Positions 4,416-6,180 of a DNA stretch of 6,180 bases are shown here, in pieces (the stretch's first letter is position 1; every line of letters starts with the position of its first letter). The position numbers and the translations under genes were made by a program. The stretch is from Nanobdellati archaeon (lineage in GTDB: Archaea > EX4484-52 > JAADEF01). The stretch is taken from positions 1 through 6,180 of the forward strand of contig JALWJP010000051.1 of assembly GCA_026997215.1 (NCBI GenBank). The letters are read 5' to 3'. The notes beneath the pieces were generated by a model that worked only from the letters and a program-made list of their open reading frames with translations, was not told the origin of the DNA and did no database searches.

Positions 4416-5743
4416 AGTTTGTCTCTAATCATATTCATTTCTTTTTCCACTTCTTTTATGAGGTTATGAGTTTCCCTTCTTAATATGTATATTGCTATGC
4501 CTATACTCATCCATGTAATGGCTAAGAACAATGTTTTAACATCAACAAATACCGCATTATATATGATAAGGGAAGAGATTACTAGAGCGAGCAATATAAT
4601 AACTATGTCGTATTTAAATCTTAAAGAACTCCTAGCATATAAGTGTTTTCTTTTAAATTTTAATGAGAGGGCTGCTAAACTCATAAGCATGTATGTTATA
4701 GAAGTGGTAAAAGCTGCTAAAGTAGCTAAACTAATTAATGGTAGGTTAAGTAAATAAATAGTTGCTAACATCAAACCTATGAACGTTATAGAAAACCAAG
4801 GAAGGGTTTTGCTTTTATCTAATGAAGCAAATATTTCTGGCAATACTTTATCTTTTCCCCAAGCATAAAAGAATCGTGAGGTGGCATAAATACCTAAAGG
4901 TATTTTTATAATGAGTAAAATTAGCAATCCGCTAATAAGAAAATTTGCTATATTAATAGGTATTAAATTAAAAAGTTCTTTTGCTTGAGATATATCGTTT
5001 AGTGGGAAAGAACCATAAATTAATATTGCAAAAATCAAATATATTAAAAAGATGGTAGTTAATGCGATAAATATTGCAAGAGGTATGTTTCTTTTAGGAT
5101 TTTTTATTTCCCCGCCTACATATGTCACAGTTTCAAACCCCTGATACATAGAGAATAAAACAGTAGCAACTAATAATATTTCTTTCCATGAAGCCGGACG
5201 TAAGTTGCTTATTAATATATTAATATCAAAGTTATATAGCATGAAAATTATGGATGCTAAAAAGAAAAGAAGAGTTATAAAGAAGGTAGCACTTTGAAGT
5301 TTAATTAATAAACGTGTATTGGCCATGAGAATTAGCAAAAAAATCATTATGAGAACTAAACCTACTTCAAATGATTGTACGTGTTGAGGTAACCAATCAA
5401 ATTTATTTATTATTATTTTGGAAAGTACTCTTAAATAAAAAGACGCACGAGCAACAAGATTAAAAGTAATTGCCCACCCTAATACAAACCCTATAAAAGG
5501 ATGTATCATTCTACTTATAAATGCGTATTCTCCAGCTGATTTGCTATATGCTGTGCCTAACATTCCGTAAATATAACCTATTACTAAATCCATTAAATAA
5601 ATAAGGACAAGAGATATAAGCACATAAGAACCAATAGGATATGTATTCTGGACATCTAATAGTAGATAAAACACTCCTAATCCTAATATGGAGTTTATGG
5701 TAAAAGTGGTGATTTCCATCAAATTAAAATGACGTTTAAGCAT
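4379..5743 (-). CDS. APC-superfamily amino-acid permease-like transporter
   Basis: The 454-residue protein is highly hydrophobic, with about 12 predictable membrane helices by eye (roughly 8-30, 37-60, 80-103, 123-142, 149-170, 187-207, 222-244, 262-285, 315-333, 336-360, 377-397, 401-421). APC family signs are the glycine motif in helix 1 (G21-L-G23), QGFETVTYVGGEIKNPKRNIP (from 201) spanning helix 6 and the loop after it, and SRFFYAWGKDKVLPEIF (289-304 region) after helix 8. Such proteins take up amino acids or related amines with protons or sodium across the cytoplasmic membrane; the substrate cannot be read from sequence. ATG 5743 is chosen because LKRHFNLMEI aligns with the usual pre-helix-1 segment; ATG 5719 would cut into it. 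The tail after residue 422 is charged and cytoplasmic-like. A site-2 protease gene ends 24 bases upstream on the same strand. Confidence 0.88.
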   Translation of the reverse strand: MLKRHFNLMEITTFTINSILGLGVFYLLLDVQNTYPIGSYVLISLVLIYLMDLVIGYIYGMLGTAYSKSAGEYAFISRMIHPFIGFVLGWAITFNLVARASFYLRVLSKIIINKFDWLPQHVQSFEVGLVLIMIFLLILMANTRLLIKLQSATFFITLLFFLASIIFMLYNFDINILISNLRPASWKEILLVATVLFSMYQGFETVTYVGGEIKNPKRNIPLAIFIALTTIFLIYLIFAILIYGSFPLNDISQAKELFNLIPINIANFLISGLLILLIIKIPLGIYATSRFFYAWGKDKVLPEIFASLDKSKTLPWFSITFIGLMLATIYLLNLPLISLATLAAFTTSITYMLMSLAALSLKFKRKHLYARSSLRFKYDIVIILLALVISSLIIYNAVFVDVKTLFLAITWMSIGIAIYILRRETHNLIKEVEKEMNMIRDKLYSHTPANLQEQ

Positions 5744-5762
5744 ATATTTTATACTTCTTTAA

Positions 5763-5774
5763 CTCCTTTATATT
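5763..5774 (-). promoter_or_regulatory. TATA-like and AGGAG elements before the permease gene
   Basis: On the minus strand a TATAAA run (5772-5767) overlaps the protease stop and is centred about 27 bases before the permease ATG, the spacing of a leaderless archaeal promoter. It runs into AGGAG (5767-5763), which is 19 bases from the ATG, too far for a normal ribosome-binding site. An in-frame TAA just downstream of AGGAG rules out an upstream start. Either the permease has its own leaderless transcript or it is read from the protease operon. Confidence 0.35.
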
Positions 5775-6180
5775 ATTATGTATTTTCCAAATAACGAAAA
5801 TAAAAGCAAGAATAAAACGAATATATTAAATATCTTAAAAACCTTCTCGCTCTTAAAAAACTCTTTATACATCAAACCTCCATCAAAAGGATAAAGAGGA
5901 AGAAGATTAGCAATGCCTATACCTATATTAAGTAAAAATACCCATTTAAATAAATCTATGATATAAAGAAGCAGGATTAAAGGAATGTAAATAAATAAGT
6001 TATTTTTAATTCCTGGTTTAAAATCATAATTAGCAACAATATTTCCTATACCTATAAATCCTTTTGATTTATTTTCCGGATGTTCTGATAACTTTACTTT
6101 GTATGCTTTATTATTGATTGTTAAGATTACTGTTTCATTAGGTTTTTTATGTGATAAATATTCTATAAAAAAGGTTAGAT
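5768..6180 (-). CDS. Site-2 protease (M50 family), C-terminal part
   Basis: A minus-strand frame open from the window edge ends at TAA (5770-5768), leaving 136 residues; the start and the HExxH zinc site lie beyond 6180. The first part matches the end of a PDZ domain as in RseP/S2P proteins: a helix (FIEYLSHKKPNETVILTINNKAYKVKL pattern) then GFIGIG. Two membrane segments follow. The key motif is N-L-L-P-L-Y-P-F-D-G-G (N codon 5906-5908, D codon 5882-5884), the conserved third core helix of site-2 proteases where Asp is the third zinc ligand. A last hydrophobic segment closes the protein. Members cut membrane-embedded substrates such as anti-sigma factors or, in archaea, largely unknown targets. 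The active-site Asp is intact, so nothing suggests a dead copy. The permease gene follows after 24 bases, possibly in the same operon. Confidence 0.88.
   Translation of the reverse strand, partial: LTFFIEYLSHKKPNETVILTINNKAYKVKLSEHPENKSKGFIGIGNIVANYDFKPGIKNNLFIYIPLILLLYIIDLFKWVFLLNIGIGIANLLPLYPFDGGLMYKEFFKSEKVFKIFNIFVLFLLLFSLFGKYIII

Noticed and set aside
4485..4757. Plus-strand open frame of 90 codons within the permease gene
   Set aside because: It is antisense to a clear APC permease and shows no family resemblance of its own.

Overview
The window is a chromosomal segment of an archaeon. The evidence is an archaeal-type DnaG primase, a prefoldin beta subunit, strong AGGAGGTGA-type ribosome-binding sites and a radical SAM enzyme of the AmmeMemoRadiSam group. 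The DNA is AT-rich (about one third G+C by eye). One short GC-rich island stands out, a pattern often seen for structured RNAs in AT-rich thermophilic archaea. The phylum cannot be fixed from this sequence; a small-genome (DPANN-like) or thermophilic lineage is possible but unproven.

Layout. Positions 1-1792 (+) hold the 3' end of a DUF167-family gene, then dnaG, then pfdB, closely packed and probably partly co-transcribed. Positions 1798-3063 (-) hold an AAA_14/DUF4143 ATPase that converges on pfdB with only 5 bases between the stops; it looks like an accessory gene set beside core genes. Positions 3064-3377 are non-coding and contain an approximately 80% GC hairpin island, further inverted repeats and a T-tract, which together could be an unannotated RNA gene. 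Positions 3378-4415 (+) hold amrS. It converges on, and overlaps by 37 bases, an APC-family amino-acid permease (4379-5743, -). Upstream of the permease on the same strand is the C-terminal part of a PDZ-containing site-2 protease (M50), cut by the window edge.

How the genes relate. dnaG and pfdB are tightly coupled: the pfdB ribosome-binding site overlaps the dnaG stop. The DUF167-dnaG junction contains a perfect 14-bp inverted repeat. Its right arm overlaps a second hairpin that covers part of the dnaG ribosome-binding site, so the two folds compete. The protease and permease may form an operon (24-base gap). No Memo or AMMECR1 partner of amrS lies in the window. I see no tRNA, rRNA, CRISPR array or recognisable insertion sequence.

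The two best candidates for something undescribed are the competing-hairpin element at 163-241 and the GC-rich structured island at 3151-3260. I do not see a clear new multi-gene system.
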